Source: JAGOEX01 sp964630905
Lineage (GTDB): Bacteria; UBP6; UBA1177
Assembly: GCA_964630905.1 (NCBI GenBank)
Contig: CAZVWR010000036.1
Coordinates: forward strand, 1-31,831
DNA: 31,831 nucleotides
Reading direction: 5' to 3'
Shown here: piece by piece, positions 24,596-31,831 of the stretch
Numbering within the stretch: position 1 is the stretch's first letter
Layout of the letters: every line of letters starts with the position of its first letter
Position numbers and translations under genes: made by a program
The notes under the pieces: generated by a model
The model's database searches: none
Seen by the model: only the letters and a program-made list of their open reading frames with translations
What the model was told of the DNA's origin: nothing

Positions 24596-24883
24596 ATGCC
24601 TAAAATTGAAATGAATTTTCAAAGTTCAAAGTCTGATGCCGAGATCTGGGCATGGCTTGAAAACAACCTCAGGCACATGCTTGAAAAGAAAATCGGTGTT
24701 GAAAAAATAGAAGTGATCTCCGACAAAAATTCAAAAAAGATCGAATTTAAGGGTCGTACCGTCAGGGGAACACTTGTTTTAAATAACGGTTGTGCAAATA
24801 TAGTTGTTGAGATCCCTCTTCTTTACAGATTTTTTGCTCCTCACATAAGATCGGCAGTTGAGAAGATCTTCGACCAGATATGA
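24596..24883 (+). CDS. Small protein, polyhydroxyalkanoic-acid-system-like
   Basis: The 95-residue protein has the order helix (DAEIWAWLENNLRHMLEKKIG), beta strands (KKIEFKGRTVRGTLVLNNGCANIVVEIP) and a final helix (FAPHIRSAVEKIFDQI). This is like the 'putative polyhydroxyalkanoic acid system protein' family, of unknown function. It starts six bases after the Lon stop without a strong ribosome site and overlaps YigZ by four bases (ATGA). Family call is tentative. Confidence 0.7.
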   Translation: MPKIEMNFQSSKSDAEIWAWLENNLRHMLEKKIGVEKIEVISDKNSKKIEFKGRTVRGTLVLNNGCANIVVEIPLLYRFFAPHIRSAVEKIFDQI

Positions 24884-25488
24884 TTGAACGCTACAAAACA
24901 GTTTTTGAGCCGGCAGGTCCGGTCGAAATAAAGGAAAAGGCAAGTCGTTTCATCTCACACTGCTTTCATGTTGAAACAAAAGATGAGATAGATAACATCT
25001 TGAAAAAACAGAAGAAAGAACACTATGACTCAACACACATCTGTTATGGTTACATTCTCGGCAAAGGGGAAATAAAACTGTTCAGATACAGCGATGACGG
25101 AGAACCATCCGGAACTGCGGGACTGCCTGTATATAATGAAATAATAAGGAAAGAGCTGTTCAATGTACTTGTCACAATTGTCAGATATTACGGCGGAACA
25201 AAGCTCGGGACCGGCGGATTGACAAGAGCATACGGTTCATCAGCAAGAGCAGTTCTTGAAACAGCCGCAATTGAAACAGTGGAGATCAAAAAAACAGTAA
25301 CAGTTGAAACATCGTTTGACCTCACAGGACTGGTGATGAACCACATCAATCACTTTTCAGGAATTGAAATCATTTCGAATAGTTATAACGAAAAAGGTGT
25401 CGTGCTCGAAATATTGATACCAGTCGGAATAGTCGAAAAATTCAAAGCCGATCTAATTGAAAAAAGCGGTGGAAAGATATCCTTTTAA
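24880..25488 (+). CDS. yigZ: YigZ / IMPACT family protein
   Basis: A 202-residue protein with the UPF0029/Impact N-terminal fold: KEKASRFISHCFHVETKDEID, then STHICYGYILG, FRYSDDGEPSGTAGLPVYN and the signature VRYYGGTKLGTGGLTRAYGSSARAVLE. The C-terminal half is the DUF1949 RNase-PH-like/ferredoxin-like domain. The family is conserved in bacteria and resembles the eukaryotic translation regulator IMPACT; its bacterial role is not settled. It is the last gene of the operon, overlapping the previous gene by four bases and the convergent lipoprotein gene by four bases; no terminator is seen. Confidence 0.93.
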   Translation: MIERYKTVFEPAGPVEIKEKASRFISHCFHVETKDEIDNILKKQKKEHYDSTHICYGYILGKGEIKLFRYSDDGEPSGTAGLPVYNEIIRKELFNVLVTIVRYYGGTKLGTGGLTRAYGSSARAVLETAAIETVEIKKTVTVETSFDLTGLVMNHINHFSGIEIISNSYNEKGVVLEILIPVGIVEKFKADLIEKSGGKISF

Positions 25489-27299
25489 AACGCTGTCTTA
25501 TAAAGTTTTACATCGTCAAGATAGATTCCGGCTTTTGCATAGTCGTAATCGGAATTAAGAACAAATGAAAGAGAGAATTTTTTCCCGGGTGTTGAAACAG
25601 CACCTTCAACCGCACCTTCAAAGAGCGAGTATGTGTTGTCGACACTTTTTCCCCTGATGCCGGGATGGGACTGAGCAACCGTGCCAAGATAATATACTCC
25701 GAAAAGGTCCTCTCCATTCGGCAGATTAAAGAGAACAGACTCAACTTTGACAACACCGTCTTCAATTATTTTGACATCCATGCCGTTGTTTTTATTACCG
25801 TAATCATCAAGCCCGACATATGCCCTGAATTCGATGTAATACTGATCATATTCCTTGATCTCGAAAGTGTTTTTTCCGGTAGTTGAATACGAAGTGTCAA
25901 CAAGATGATCATCCATCAAGCCGGTCGCCATGACCTTTGTTCCGCTGTAAGCTGTATTGACTTTATAACCGAACGCGTTGTAGTTCGGCACTCCTATTTC
26001 CCAGTTGTTCTCCATTTCCCATCCCGCAGATCCGCTTTCAAAATCATCGTCAATTATCATCTCAAAATGGAAATCCATAATAAAATCAACGGCTCCTATT
26101 GTTGAACTGTCTGCATATTGAGCATTGCTTTTTATTTTTATCGTGTACTCTCCGTCTTTTGCGAACTGGGTCGCAGGAACAAACTTCACAGTTTTGGCAC
26201 CAGTGTCGCAGGTTATCGCTCCGGCAACGGCAAGCGTTGTTGTTTTATCAACGACTTCAAAGTTGGCGGTGTTGTTAAAAGCATTTGCAGAGTTGTCGCA
26301 TACCGGCTCTTTTGTCAATGGTATCAGTGCCTTATAAAAATTAACGACTGGATAGATGTTGTAGGCGGCCGTCTTAAATGTCCATTCGTGACCATCTTCA
26401 GTTTTCATAAGATTTCCTGCTTTATCTTCAACTCCGTCAAGCACTTTTACAGTGTATTCGGTGTTCAATTCAAAAACAGGCGACCACTCAAAAACAGTGT
26501 CATCTTCCGTAATTACAGGTGTCTGCACAACCTCGACCGTATTGAGTGAAATTTTTACCGTTTCCGGCTTCACCGGTTCTGAAAAAACGATTTTTATTGT
26601 TTTATCAGTTCTCACACTTTCACCTACTGGAAGAGATTCATCTTTAAGCACAAAAGGTGTGGTCAGATCAACAGTTTCAAAATACCAGTTTTTTGACTGA
26701 TCCATAGTATTTCCTGCCTTGTCTTTTATTACAGCACCTTTGACTGTAACTTTATACCTTGAATCGCTGTCCCATACCTGTGTGAAAGTTATAACCGGAT
26801 CATCGTCACCGCAAGTGACAGTTATTGAGGAATCGTCAATGGTTACAACGCCTTCGGCAGTTATGGTTGAACAATCTATAGCTTCAGAGAAAGTTATCTC
26901 CAGCGTTTTATCCAGAGTGACATTTTTTTCATTTTCAGCAGGACTGACTGAAACTATTGACGGAGAAATGTGGTCAGTACCAGTATCACCGGAGTCACCC
27001 GAGTTACCCGTGTCGCCTGAATTGCCTGTATTTCCGCTGTCACCCGTATTACCGGAATCACCACTGTCACCGCTATTACCGGAATTACCTGAATCGCCAC
27101 TGTTACCGCTGTCTCCTGAATCACCTGTGTCGCCTGTATCTCCGGTATTACCTGTATCTCCTGAAATTTCCTCACAGATTCCCGTTTCAAGATTGCACTC
27201 CATTCCATCAGGACAATCAGTGTTTTCAACACACACCTCATCGCTTACCGAACATGAAACTGTAAAAATTATCAGAAAAACAGCAGAAAAACGGCTCAT
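25485..27299 (-). CDS. Big_5-like repeat lipoprotein with Gly-X-Thr/Ser linker
   Basis: A 604-residue lipoprotein. The signal peptide ends in the lipobox TVSC (Cys16), then a short Cys-spaced segment CVENTDCPDGMECNLETGIC follows, of the sort common in myxobacterial surface proteins. Residues about 47-106 are twenty Gly-Asp/Asn-Thr/Ser tripeptides. Two or three Ig-like SbsA/Big_5 domains follow (ISPSIVSVSPAENEKNVTLD, EITFSEAIDCSTI, IVFSEPVKPETVKI) and a C-terminal jelly-roll-like domain (DDFESGSAGWEMENNWEIG). It is probably a cell-surface adhesin or wall-binding protein. ATG at 27299 with GAGGTG upstream is preferred over the frame start at 27359. Confidence 0.88.
   Translation of the reverse strand: MSRFSAVFLIIFTVSCSVSDEVCVENTDCPDGMECNLETGICEEISGDTGNTGDTGDTGDSGDSGNSGDSGNSGNSGDSGDSGNTGDSGNTGNSGDTGNSGDSGDTGTDHISPSIVSVSPAENEKNVTLDKTLEITFSEAIDCSTITAEGVVTIDDSSITVTCGDDDPVITFTQVWDSDSRYKVTVKGAVIKDKAGNTMDQSKNWYFETVDLTTPFVLKDESLPVGESVRTDKTIKIVFSEPVKPETVKISLNTVEVVQTPVITEDDTVFEWSPVFELNTEYTVKVLDGVEDKAGNLMKTEDGHEWTFKTAAYNIYPVVNFYKALIPLTKEPVCDNSANAFNNTANFEVVDKTTTLAVAGAITCDTGAKTVKFVPATQFAKDGEYTIKIKSNAQYADSSTIGAVDFIMDFHFEMIIDDDFESGSAGWEMENNWEIGVPNYNAFGYKVNTAYSGTKVMATGLMDDHLVDTSYSTTGKNTFEIKEYDQYYIEFRAYVGLDDYGNKNNGMDVKIIEDGVVKVESVLFNLPNGEDLFGVYYLGTVAQSHPGIRGKSVDNTYSLFEGAVEGAVSTPGKKFSLSFVLNSDYDYAKAGIYLDDVKLYKTAF
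26982..27161 (-). repeat. Nine-base coding repeat, 20 Gly-Asp/Asn-Thr/Ser units
   Basis: Twenty consecutive 9-base units encode Gly-(Asp or Asn)-(Thr or Ser), forming a flexible linker in the lipoprotein. Synonymous codons vary, but the periodicity holds throughout. A related array in the other orientation lies at 29040-29156. Confidence 0.9.
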
Positions 27300-27334
27300 A
27301 GCGCACCTCTTTTTATATTCAGTTTTATCAAAAC

Positions 27335-27362
27335 TTGACAGAACTTCTTCACTTTTCATAAT
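27335..27362 (+). promoter_or_regulatory. Promoter of the FadL-like gene
   Basis: TTGACA (27335-27340), 16-base spacer and CATAAT (27357-27362), about 42 bases before ATG 27404. The -10 box overlaps the minus-strand -10 box of the lipoprotein promoter. Confidence 0.65.
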
Positions 27363-27387
27363 TACCCTGTTTTTTGTATTGTGTCAA
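27359..27387 (-). promoter_or_regulatory. Promoter of the Big_5-like lipoprotein gene
   Basis: On the minus strand TTGACA (27382-27387), 17-base spacer and TAATTA (27359-27364), about 60 bases before ATG 27299. It shares four bases with the divergent -10 box. Confidence 0.65.
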
Positions 27388-27403
27388 TCATCCGGAGTGA
27401 AAT

Positions 27404-28888
27404 ATGGTTTTTAAAAAATTTTCAATCACTTTTGCAACCGTTCTTTTGCTTTCAAATCTCAATGCATCTTCAGTCCTTGAACTTATGGGTGCGCTTGATT
27501 CACCCAACGCTTTCACTGCAAGGATAATCTCAACAGGTGCTGAAGCGGCTTATTTTAATCCGGCTTATATTGTCATGCAGGAAGATTCATTCAAGCTCGG
27601 TTTCGGCATGATGATCCAGTCAAAGACTATCAGACACTTTGACAAACCTTCAGGATATGATGTTTCGGAAGAAATTTACAATGCATCATCAAGCGAGATC
27701 TCCGGAAATGGGAAATATGTTCCTCTGGCAACGAGTGACCTGATAAACAAAAGAGGCTCTGCCGATTATGATACTTTTGACGGTATCATTACTGTCGGAG
27801 CGGTAAAGAGTATAATAAAAAACTGGCTCGGGGCAGGCGTTTACGCACTTATTCCTGTTGCCGGAATTCAGACACAGGAACCTTTCTTCAACGACGAAAG
27901 AGAGCAATATTTCTCAAATTCTCTCCATTTTGAACTTTACGGCGACCGGCTTAAACAGTTTTCGATGGCTTTCGCGCTTGGCGGCAAGGTCGGGGATTTT
28001 CTGAAACTTGGAGCAGGTCTCTCTGTTTCAACTTACACTGTGACACAGAACCGCGTTTTTGTCCCTGACGGTACCGATCCTAAAACCCAGATAATAAACT
28101 CTAAAATGAAGGTTGGAAGTTCGGTTTCACCCTATTTCTCTTTTGTTGCAAATCCGTTCCTCGGATTTAACCTCACCGGAACTTTCCATTTTCCAAGAAA
28201 CACCGGTGTCGTTGAGCTTAACAATGAAATGCAGGTCTGGAACTGGGATTACGGTGATGATTCTAAAAAATATCTTGCGGCAAGCTCAACAATGACGGCA
28301 GGTTATCAGCCGATAAAGTTTTCAATCGGGATGTTTTATGATTTTGTTGTTGCCGGATACACGATAAGTCCGATGGCGGCTTTTGAATGGTCAAGATGGT
28401 CAACCTATGTAAACCGTCATGGGGAAAGACCTCTTGACAAATGGAACGATGTCTTTTCAGGTATGGGGGGACTCCATATCAAGCACAGGCAGAGAAAAGC
28501 GGCAATTGACCTTGCATATATTCCGTCCCCTGTTCCGTCTCAGGACGGGAGGGAAAACTATGTTGATAACGACCGCTTAGGTTTTTCTGTCGGTTACACA
28601 GAATATTTTCACTTTGAAAGTTTTTCGATAGGCGGAGGAATAAACAGTTCGGTTCAGTGGCTTCTTGCAAGAACTGAAATGAAAGCCGACCAAAAGGAAA
28701 GACCGGAGAAAGATGGCGGACTTGTTGATGAATTTCCTGATGAAACACCTTACTACGGACTTCCTGAAGGAGCGGATGCATACGACAATGCAAAAAAAGA
28801 CCTTCAGACAAATAACCCCGGTTTCCCCGGTTGGGAAAGCAAGGGCTTTGTCATGGGAATAGGGATAAATGTTGAAGTATTATATTGA
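27404..28888 (+). CDS. FadL/OmpP1-like outer-membrane beta-barrel protein
   Basis: A 494-residue protein with a signal peptide (MVFKKFSITFATVLLLSNLNA). The mature start contains the FadL-like plug region, ALDSPNAFTARIISTGAEAAYFNPA, then alternating hydrophobic beta strands throughout (FKLGFGMMIQSK, LGAGVYALIPVAG, FSIGMFYDFVVAGY) to a C-terminal strand ending in Tyr (GFVMGIGINVEVLY), as expected for outer-membrane assembly. FadL/TodX-type proteins pass hydrophobic compounds across the outer membrane; the cargo here is unknown. GGAGTG is placed correctly before ATG 27404. It is followed after 28 bases by a lipoprotein gene and is divergent from the Big_5-like lipoprotein. Confidence 0.82.
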   Translation: MVFKKFSITFATVLLLSNLNASSVLELMGALDSPNAFTARIISTGAEAAYFNPAYIVMQEDSFKLGFGMMIQSKTIRHFDKPSGYDVSEEIYNASSSEISGNGKYVPLATSDLINKRGSADYDTFDGIITVGAVKSIIKNWLGAGVYALIPVAGIQTQEPFFNDEREQYFSNSLHFELYGDRLKQFSMAFALGGKVGDFLKLGAGLSVSTYTVTQNRVFVPDGTDPKTQIINSKMKVGSSVSPYFSFVANPFLGFNLTGTFHFPRNTGVVELNNEMQVWNWDYGDDSKKYLAASSTMTAGYQPIKFSIGMFYDFVVAGYTISPMAAFEWSRWSTYVNRHGERPLDKWNDVFSGMGGLHIKHRQRKAAIDLAYIPSPVPSQDGRENYVDNDRLGFSVGYTEYFHFESFSIGGGINSSVQWLLARTEMKADQKERPEKDGGLVDEFPDETPYYGLPEGADAYDNAKKDLQTNNPGFPGWESKGFVMGIGINVEVLY

Positions 28889-28916
28889 TCTTATTATTTT
28901 TTACGGGGAGGGAAAC

Positions 28917-29993
28917 ATGAAAAGACTTTTTATTTTTGCTTTGATCATGACAGCACTTCTATTTGCTGCAGGTTGCGGTGATGAAAAAAAAGAGAACAAT
29001 TGGGAAAACCAGGACAAAGAAACAACAGATGAGGATTCAGGAAACACTGGTGATACCGGAAATACCGGGAACACAGGAAATACCGGTGATACTGGAAATA
29101 CCGGAAACACCGGAAACACTGGTGATACAGGTGACACTGGAAACACAGGTGACACTGCAACTGATGAAGAAAATGATACTGAAGTTGAAGACGAAGACAT
29201 CTATGTAGATCCGGTAAAAGCAAAATTCATCGGAACATGGGCTCAGAAAATAATCCTTAAATCTGTTTCCAGCACATCGCTGGCTAAAAATGTTCCAAGC
29301 GTTACGACAAGATATGTCATTTCAGAAATAAAGCTTGATAACGACGGCAACCTTACTCTTGACAGAAAGAACGGTATCATGTGCAGAACTGATAACAGAA
29401 CAGGAGACAGTGCTCTCAATAAGGGAGTTGTCGGTTTCAATGAACCGAATTCAAAATTCAACACAATTTATCACTTCTGGAAACCAAGCCAGATCCCCGG
29501 TCAGGAAACCGTTCCCGATATTGAAGTCAGCGTTGTGGGTGAGGACATTTTCTTTAAAACCAATAAGGAATGGGAACTTCGCGGTGCAAATATGACAAAT
29601 CCTTCAACCGAAGAAATGCCCAAGAAAGATGATGATGCAAGAATATTTGATCATGATGTTGACACAAAAGCGGCATTCACGATCACTTTCAGCGGATTTG
29701 TGAACGGTCCGATATATTATGTTCAGCGGCTCACAGCAATATTTGACGGCAAACTTGTGAGTGAAGGGAAAATCGAAGGAAATGTTGACTGGACCGACGA
29801 ACAGTATGCCCATCAGTCAACCCCAAACATCACCATCAAAGGTCAGAAAACAACCATAACCAACACAGAAAAGAGTGTTTTCCAGTTCGTAAAAGTTGAT
29901 GATTCAATGGATTGTGCGGCACTTGTTGCAAATCTCAATGGTGCAAACGATATTTTCGATATAGCTGATCCAAATACGGATGTTCCGAACTAA
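28917..29993 (+). CDS. Lipoprotein with Gly-Asn/Asp-Thr linker
   Basis: A 358-residue lipoprotein: signal peptide with lipobox AAGC (Cys20), an acidic segment, thirteen Gly-Asn/Asp-Thr tripeptides, a second acidic segment (DEENDTEVEDEDIYVDP), then a beta-rich domain of about 260 residues (FIGTWAQKIILKSVSS at its start). The last domain is not recognised. ATG at 28917 follows GGGGAGGG; the frame opens at 28869, but that lies inside the FadL-like gene. It probably shares a transcript with the FadL-like gene and may be a surface partner of it. It ends four bases before the convergent lipoprotein gene with no terminator seen. Confidence 0.85.
   Translation: MKRLFIFALIMTALLFAAGCGDEKKENNWENQDKETTDEDSGNTGDTGNTGNTGNTGDTGNTGNTGNTGDTGDTGNTGDTATDEENDTEVEDEDIYVDPVKAKFIGTWAQKIILKSVSSTSLAKNVPSVTTRYVISEIKLDNDGNLTLDRKNGIMCRTDNRTGDSALNKGVVGFNEPNSKFNTIYHFWKPSQIPGQETVPDIEVSVVGEDIFFKTNKEWELRGANMTNPSTEEMPKKDDDARIFDHDVDTKAAFTITFSGFVNGPIYYVQRLTAIFDGKLVSEGKIEGNVDWTDEQYAHQSTPNITIKGQKTTITNTEKSVFQFVKVDDSMDCAALVANLNGANDIFDIADPNTDVPN
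29040..29156 (+). repeat. Nine-base coding repeat, 13 Gly-Asn/Asp-Thr units
   Basis: Thirteen consecutive 9-base units (GGAAAYACY / GGTGAYACW types) encode Gly-Asn/Asp-Thr. Nucleotide identity between units is high. The array is in inverted orientation to 26982-27161. Confidence 0.9.
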
Positions 29994-29997
29994 CTAA

Positions 29998-30576
29998 TTA
30001 CTTTACTGTTTCAGAGTGATGTTGATGTTCATTTAAAGGTGCGTTCACAACAGGTTCATCAGCGGGCTTTGATTCCTTTTTGTCTTCTTTCTTAAAATGT
30101 TTTCCGCATCCGCATTTTCTTGCATCAGCCCTTTCTGCCGACACGGGACCGTAAACGCCAAGCTTAAGAAGAAGACCTTTCACCCATGCCTTTTTAACAG
30201 AACCGTCAGATTCCTCTTTTACCATGATGACATACATGCCGTCGGCACCAGCTTTCTGAATCGCATTGTAAGCCGCAAGCTTTGCCATAGGACTGAGCGA
30301 TTTGTCAGCAACCGGACCGCCTATGAAAAATGATGGCGTACCGTCAACAACTTTCTTTGATGAAAGACTCCCTTCCATCTGAGCCGTTTCAGAGCTTCCT
30401 TCGCCCATTCCGATAACCGTGAACCCCACTTCAAGCGGTCTTGTCCATAAAGCCATCGGTTCAGCTTTCATCTGCGACATTGTCGATGATGTTGATGTCG
30501 ACAATGTTGCCGAACAACTGCTCATAACAAAAACGAATGCAATACCTGCAAAAACAATCAGCATTTTTCCTTTCAT
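29998..30576 (-). CDS. Lipoprotein with Cys/His-rich C-terminus
   Basis: A 192-residue lipoprotein: signal with lipobox MSSC (Cys21), a Ser/Thr-rich stretch, then LWTRPLEVGFTVIGMGEGSSE and AKLAAYNAIQKAGADGMYVIMVKEE, a beta-alpha-beta pattern resembling small secreted lipoprotein families that bind or assemble at the envelope (for example DUF6567-like); this is tentative. The C-terminus has KCGCGKHFKKEDKKE and ends NEHQHHSETVK, which may bind metal. AGGAGGGAG precedes ATG 30576. It lies 47 bases after carbamate kinase on the same strand and could share its transcript. Confidence 0.75.
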   Translation of the reverse strand: MKGKMLIVFAGIAFVFVMSSCSATLSTSTSSTMSQMKAEPMALWTRPLEVGFTVIGMGEGSSETAQMEGSLSSKKVVDGTPSFFIGGPVADKSLSPMAKLAAYNAIQKAGADGMYVIMVKEESDGSVKKAWVKGLLLKLGVYGPVSAERADARKCGCGKHFKKEDKKESKPADEPVVNAPLNEHQHHSETVK

Positions 30577-30623
30577 GATCTCCCTCCTGATAAAAAAACA
30601 ATTAAATGGAACTTGTAATATAT

Positions 30624-31559
30624 CTACTGGACTATCTTTGTTCCGGTATGACCTTCAAGTGCTTCAGTAAGCTTATCTTCAGATGTGATGAGAACTGTTT
30701 TACCGGAATCGTTCTTTACAAAATCAATTGCCGCTCTTACCTTCGGACCCATGCTTCCTGCCGGGAACTCACCCTGAGCAAGATATTTTTCCGCTTCACC
30801 TGATGTCATTGTATCAAGCCATGTCGGGTTGCCTGACTTGAAGTTTATGGCGACTTTTTCAACACCGGTAAGGATTATAACCATATCGGCGTTTATCGTC
30901 TTTGCTATCATTACACTTGCAAGATCTTTATCAATGACGGCATCTATTCCGGCAAAATCATTATCGTTTTTCCGATAGACAGGGATACCGCCACCACCGC
31001 CAGTAATGACAGTAAACCCTGCTTCAAGCAGAGTGTTAAGTGCTTCAGGGTTCAAAACTTTTAAAGGCATTGGAGAGGGAACAACCCTTCTGTATCCCCT
31101 TCCACTGTCTTCAACCATTTGCCAGCCTGAATTCATTTTTTCAAGAGCTTTTTCCTTGTTATAAAAAGGTCCTACAGGTTTTGTCGGATTGCTGAAGGCA
31201 GGATCATCCGGACTGACTTCGATTTGCGTGACAATTGTTGCAACTTTCGGTGCTTCACCTGCTTTGCTCAAAGCGTTCATCAACCCCTGCTCTATCATGT
31301 ATCCCATACTTCCCTGTGTGTCGGCAACACAGATCACAAGTGGATCAGGATGAACTTCTTTCTCAGCCATTTCATTCCTTATCAGCCGTGATCCCGCCTG
31401 TGGGCCATTACCGTGAGTAAGTATGATCTGATGTCCTTCGTGGATAAGTTTTATAATGCCGTCAAGAGACGATGCAATGTTTTTTTCCTGATCTTCAATA
31501 GTCCCTTTGTCGCCCGGTTTTATCAATGCGTTGCCGCCGAGTGCTATTACTATTTTCAT
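30624..31559 (-). CDS. arcC: Carbamate kinase
   Basis: A 311-residue amino-acid-kinase-fold enzyme that makes ATP from carbamoyl phosphate and ADP (or the reverse), the last step of arginine deiminase or purine/allantoin-type degradation. Motifs: IALGGNALIKPGDKGT at the N-terminus, ILTHGNGPQAG at about 48, VADTQGSMGYMIEQ, KPVGPFY, GYRRVVPSPMP, ITGGGGGIPV at about 190, and ILTGVEKVAINF. Length is normal. GGAG lies upstream of ATG 31559, directly behind an intrinsic terminator for the preceding gene. No arginine deiminase or carbamoyltransferase gene is in the window, so the source of carbamoyl phosphate is unclear. Confidence 0.97.
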   Translation of the reverse strand: MKIVIALGGNALIKPGDKGTIEDQEKNIASSLDGIIKLIHEGHQIILTHGNGPQAGSRLIRNEMAEKEVHPDPLVICVADTQGSMGYMIEQGLMNALSKAGEAPKVATIVTQIEVSPDDPAFSNPTKPVGPFYNKEKALEKMNSGWQMVEDSGRGYRRVVPSPMPLKVLNPEALNTLLEAGFTVITGGGGGIPVYRKNDNDFAGIDAVIDKDLASVMIAKTINADMVIILTGVEKVAINFKSGNPTWLDTMTSGEAEKYLAQGEFPAGSMGPKVRAAIDFVKNDSGKTVLITSEDKLTEALEGHTGTKIVQ

Positions 31560-31571
31560 TCGATCTCCATC

Positions 31572-31604
31572 TAAAAAAGAAAAGGGGACTTAAAAAAGCC
31601 CCCT
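31572..31604 (-). terminator. Intrinsic terminator between the GTPase gene and arcC
   Basis: On the minus strand GGGGGCTT pairs with AAGTCCCC (one G-T pair) over a TTTT loop, followed by TTTTCTTTTTT. It lies 24 bases after the stop of the GTPase gene and ends about 12 bases before the arcC start, so it may end the upstream transcript or attenuate arcC. Confidence 0.85.
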
Positions 31605-31627
31605 CACAAAAGTTTGATCAGAAATTT

Positions 31628-31831
31628 TTATTTAAAAAGCTTCCTGACGATTATTTCTTCAAGTTTCTTTGCACCGTCGCCTCTTGGAGCAAGCTCATAT
31701 CCTACTTTAACTATCGGCTTGTTCGATTTCACGATCCTGCCAAGGTCGATCGGAGTTCCGCTTACAACAACATCGGCATCAACTGCGTTCATTGTTGTCT
31801 CAAGATCTTTTTTCTGCTCTTCGCCGTAACC
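31628..31831 (-). CDS. C-terminus of a cyclic-2,3-diphosphoglycerate-synthetase-like GTPase
   Basis: Only the last 67 codons are in the window. They read GYGEEQKKDLETTMNAVDAD, then VVVSGTPIDLGRIVKSNKPI and a short tail ending IIVRKLFK. The GYGxEQ, DADVVVxGTPIDLxRI and NKPxVxVxYEL pattern is that of the C-terminal part of the COG2403 family (archaeal cyclic 2,3-diphosphoglycerate synthetase and bacterial homologues annotated as GTPases). The bacterial role is not established; neighbourhood with carbamate kinase is familiar from purine and carbamoyl-phosphate catabolism clusters, to my recollection. The N-terminal P-loop part lies outside the window. Confidence 0.75.
   Translation of the reverse strand, partial: GYGEEQKKDLETTMNAVDADVVVSGTPIDLGRIVKSNKPIVKVGYELAPRGDGAKKLEEIIVRKLFK

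Noticed and set aside
26982..27161. Possible CRISPR-like or tandem non-coding repeat array
   Set aside because: Period is 9 bases, units code for a tripeptide in frame within a lipoprotein, and there are no spacers.
26719..27414. 231-aa frame rich in Pro/Ser on the plus strand
   Set aside because: It is the reverse reading of the Gly-X-Thr repeat of the lipoprotein; the repeat forces open frames on both strands.

Overview
The window reads as a gene-dense chromosomal segment of a Gram-negative bacterium with fairly AT-rich DNA. Evidence for an outer membrane is a FadL-like beta-barrel protein, several lipobox lipoproteins, Spy/CpxP-like and other secreted periplasmic proteins, and a large GT-C glycosyltransferase. 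A bacterial V-type ATPase operon of the Chlamydia/Treponema layout, a TPR/zinc-ribbon membrane protein next to a DUF4388 protein, and lipoproteins with Gly-Asp/Asn-Thr/Ser linkers and a cysteine-spaced 'CPDGMEC' segment recall uncultivated anaerobic deltaproteobacterial/Myxococcota-like genomes. That placement is an inference. No rRNA, tRNA, CRISPR array or insertion sequence was recognised.

Layout. 1-642 (-): 5' part of an AlbA_2 (Schlafen-type) gene, overlapping an LRR lipoprotein gene (639-2099). 2103-9180 (-): V-ATPase operon in transcription order E, DUF2764 (C-like), A, B, D, I; the proteolipid K gene expected after I is absent and the LRR lipoprotein follows instead. Divergent from it is rpsU (bS21) with a strong terminator. 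9643-10443 (-) is a DUF4412-like secreted protein, divergent from a three-gene unit (10565-11862) of ECF sigma factor, small one-TM protein and Met/His-rich Spy-like periplasmic protein, an architecture like Cnr metal sensing. 11871-14093 (-) is a compact run in transcription order Phd antitoxin, RelE/ParE toxin, GrpB-family protein, HAD phosphatase and MscL. Upstream (14118-14932) lies a patch with a duplicated TA promoter/operator, a CopG/BrnA antitoxin relic and a small secreted-protein gene.

15056-16532 (+) is a three-gene HipBST-type kinase toxin-antitoxin module preceded by three operators spaced exactly 41 bp apart. Then (-) come ogt (O6-alkylguanine repair) and a GT39/ArnT-like glycosyltransferase with a consensus promoter. 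19422-25488 (+) is an operon of a TPR/zinc-ribbon membrane protein, a DUF4388 protein, a LonC-like protease, a small PHA-system-like protein and a YigZ/IMPACT protein. 25485-27299 (-) is a Big_5-like lipoprotein with a 20-unit Gly-X-Thr/Ser linker. It is divergent, through interlocked promoters, from a FadL-like porin (27404) and a second Gly-X-Thr lipoprotein (28917). The right end (-) carries a Cys/His-tailed lipoprotein, carbamate kinase, and the C-terminus of a cyclic-2,3-diphosphoglycerate-synthetase-like GTPase, with an intrinsic terminator between the last two.

The most interesting elements are the HipBST module with a Thr-Leu-Thr Gly-rich loop and helically phased operators, the Cnr-like sigma/anti-sigma/sensor cassette, the V-ATPase operon without its rotor gene, and the duplicated TA promoter with its relics. 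All positions and motifs come from reading the sequence; no database search was run.
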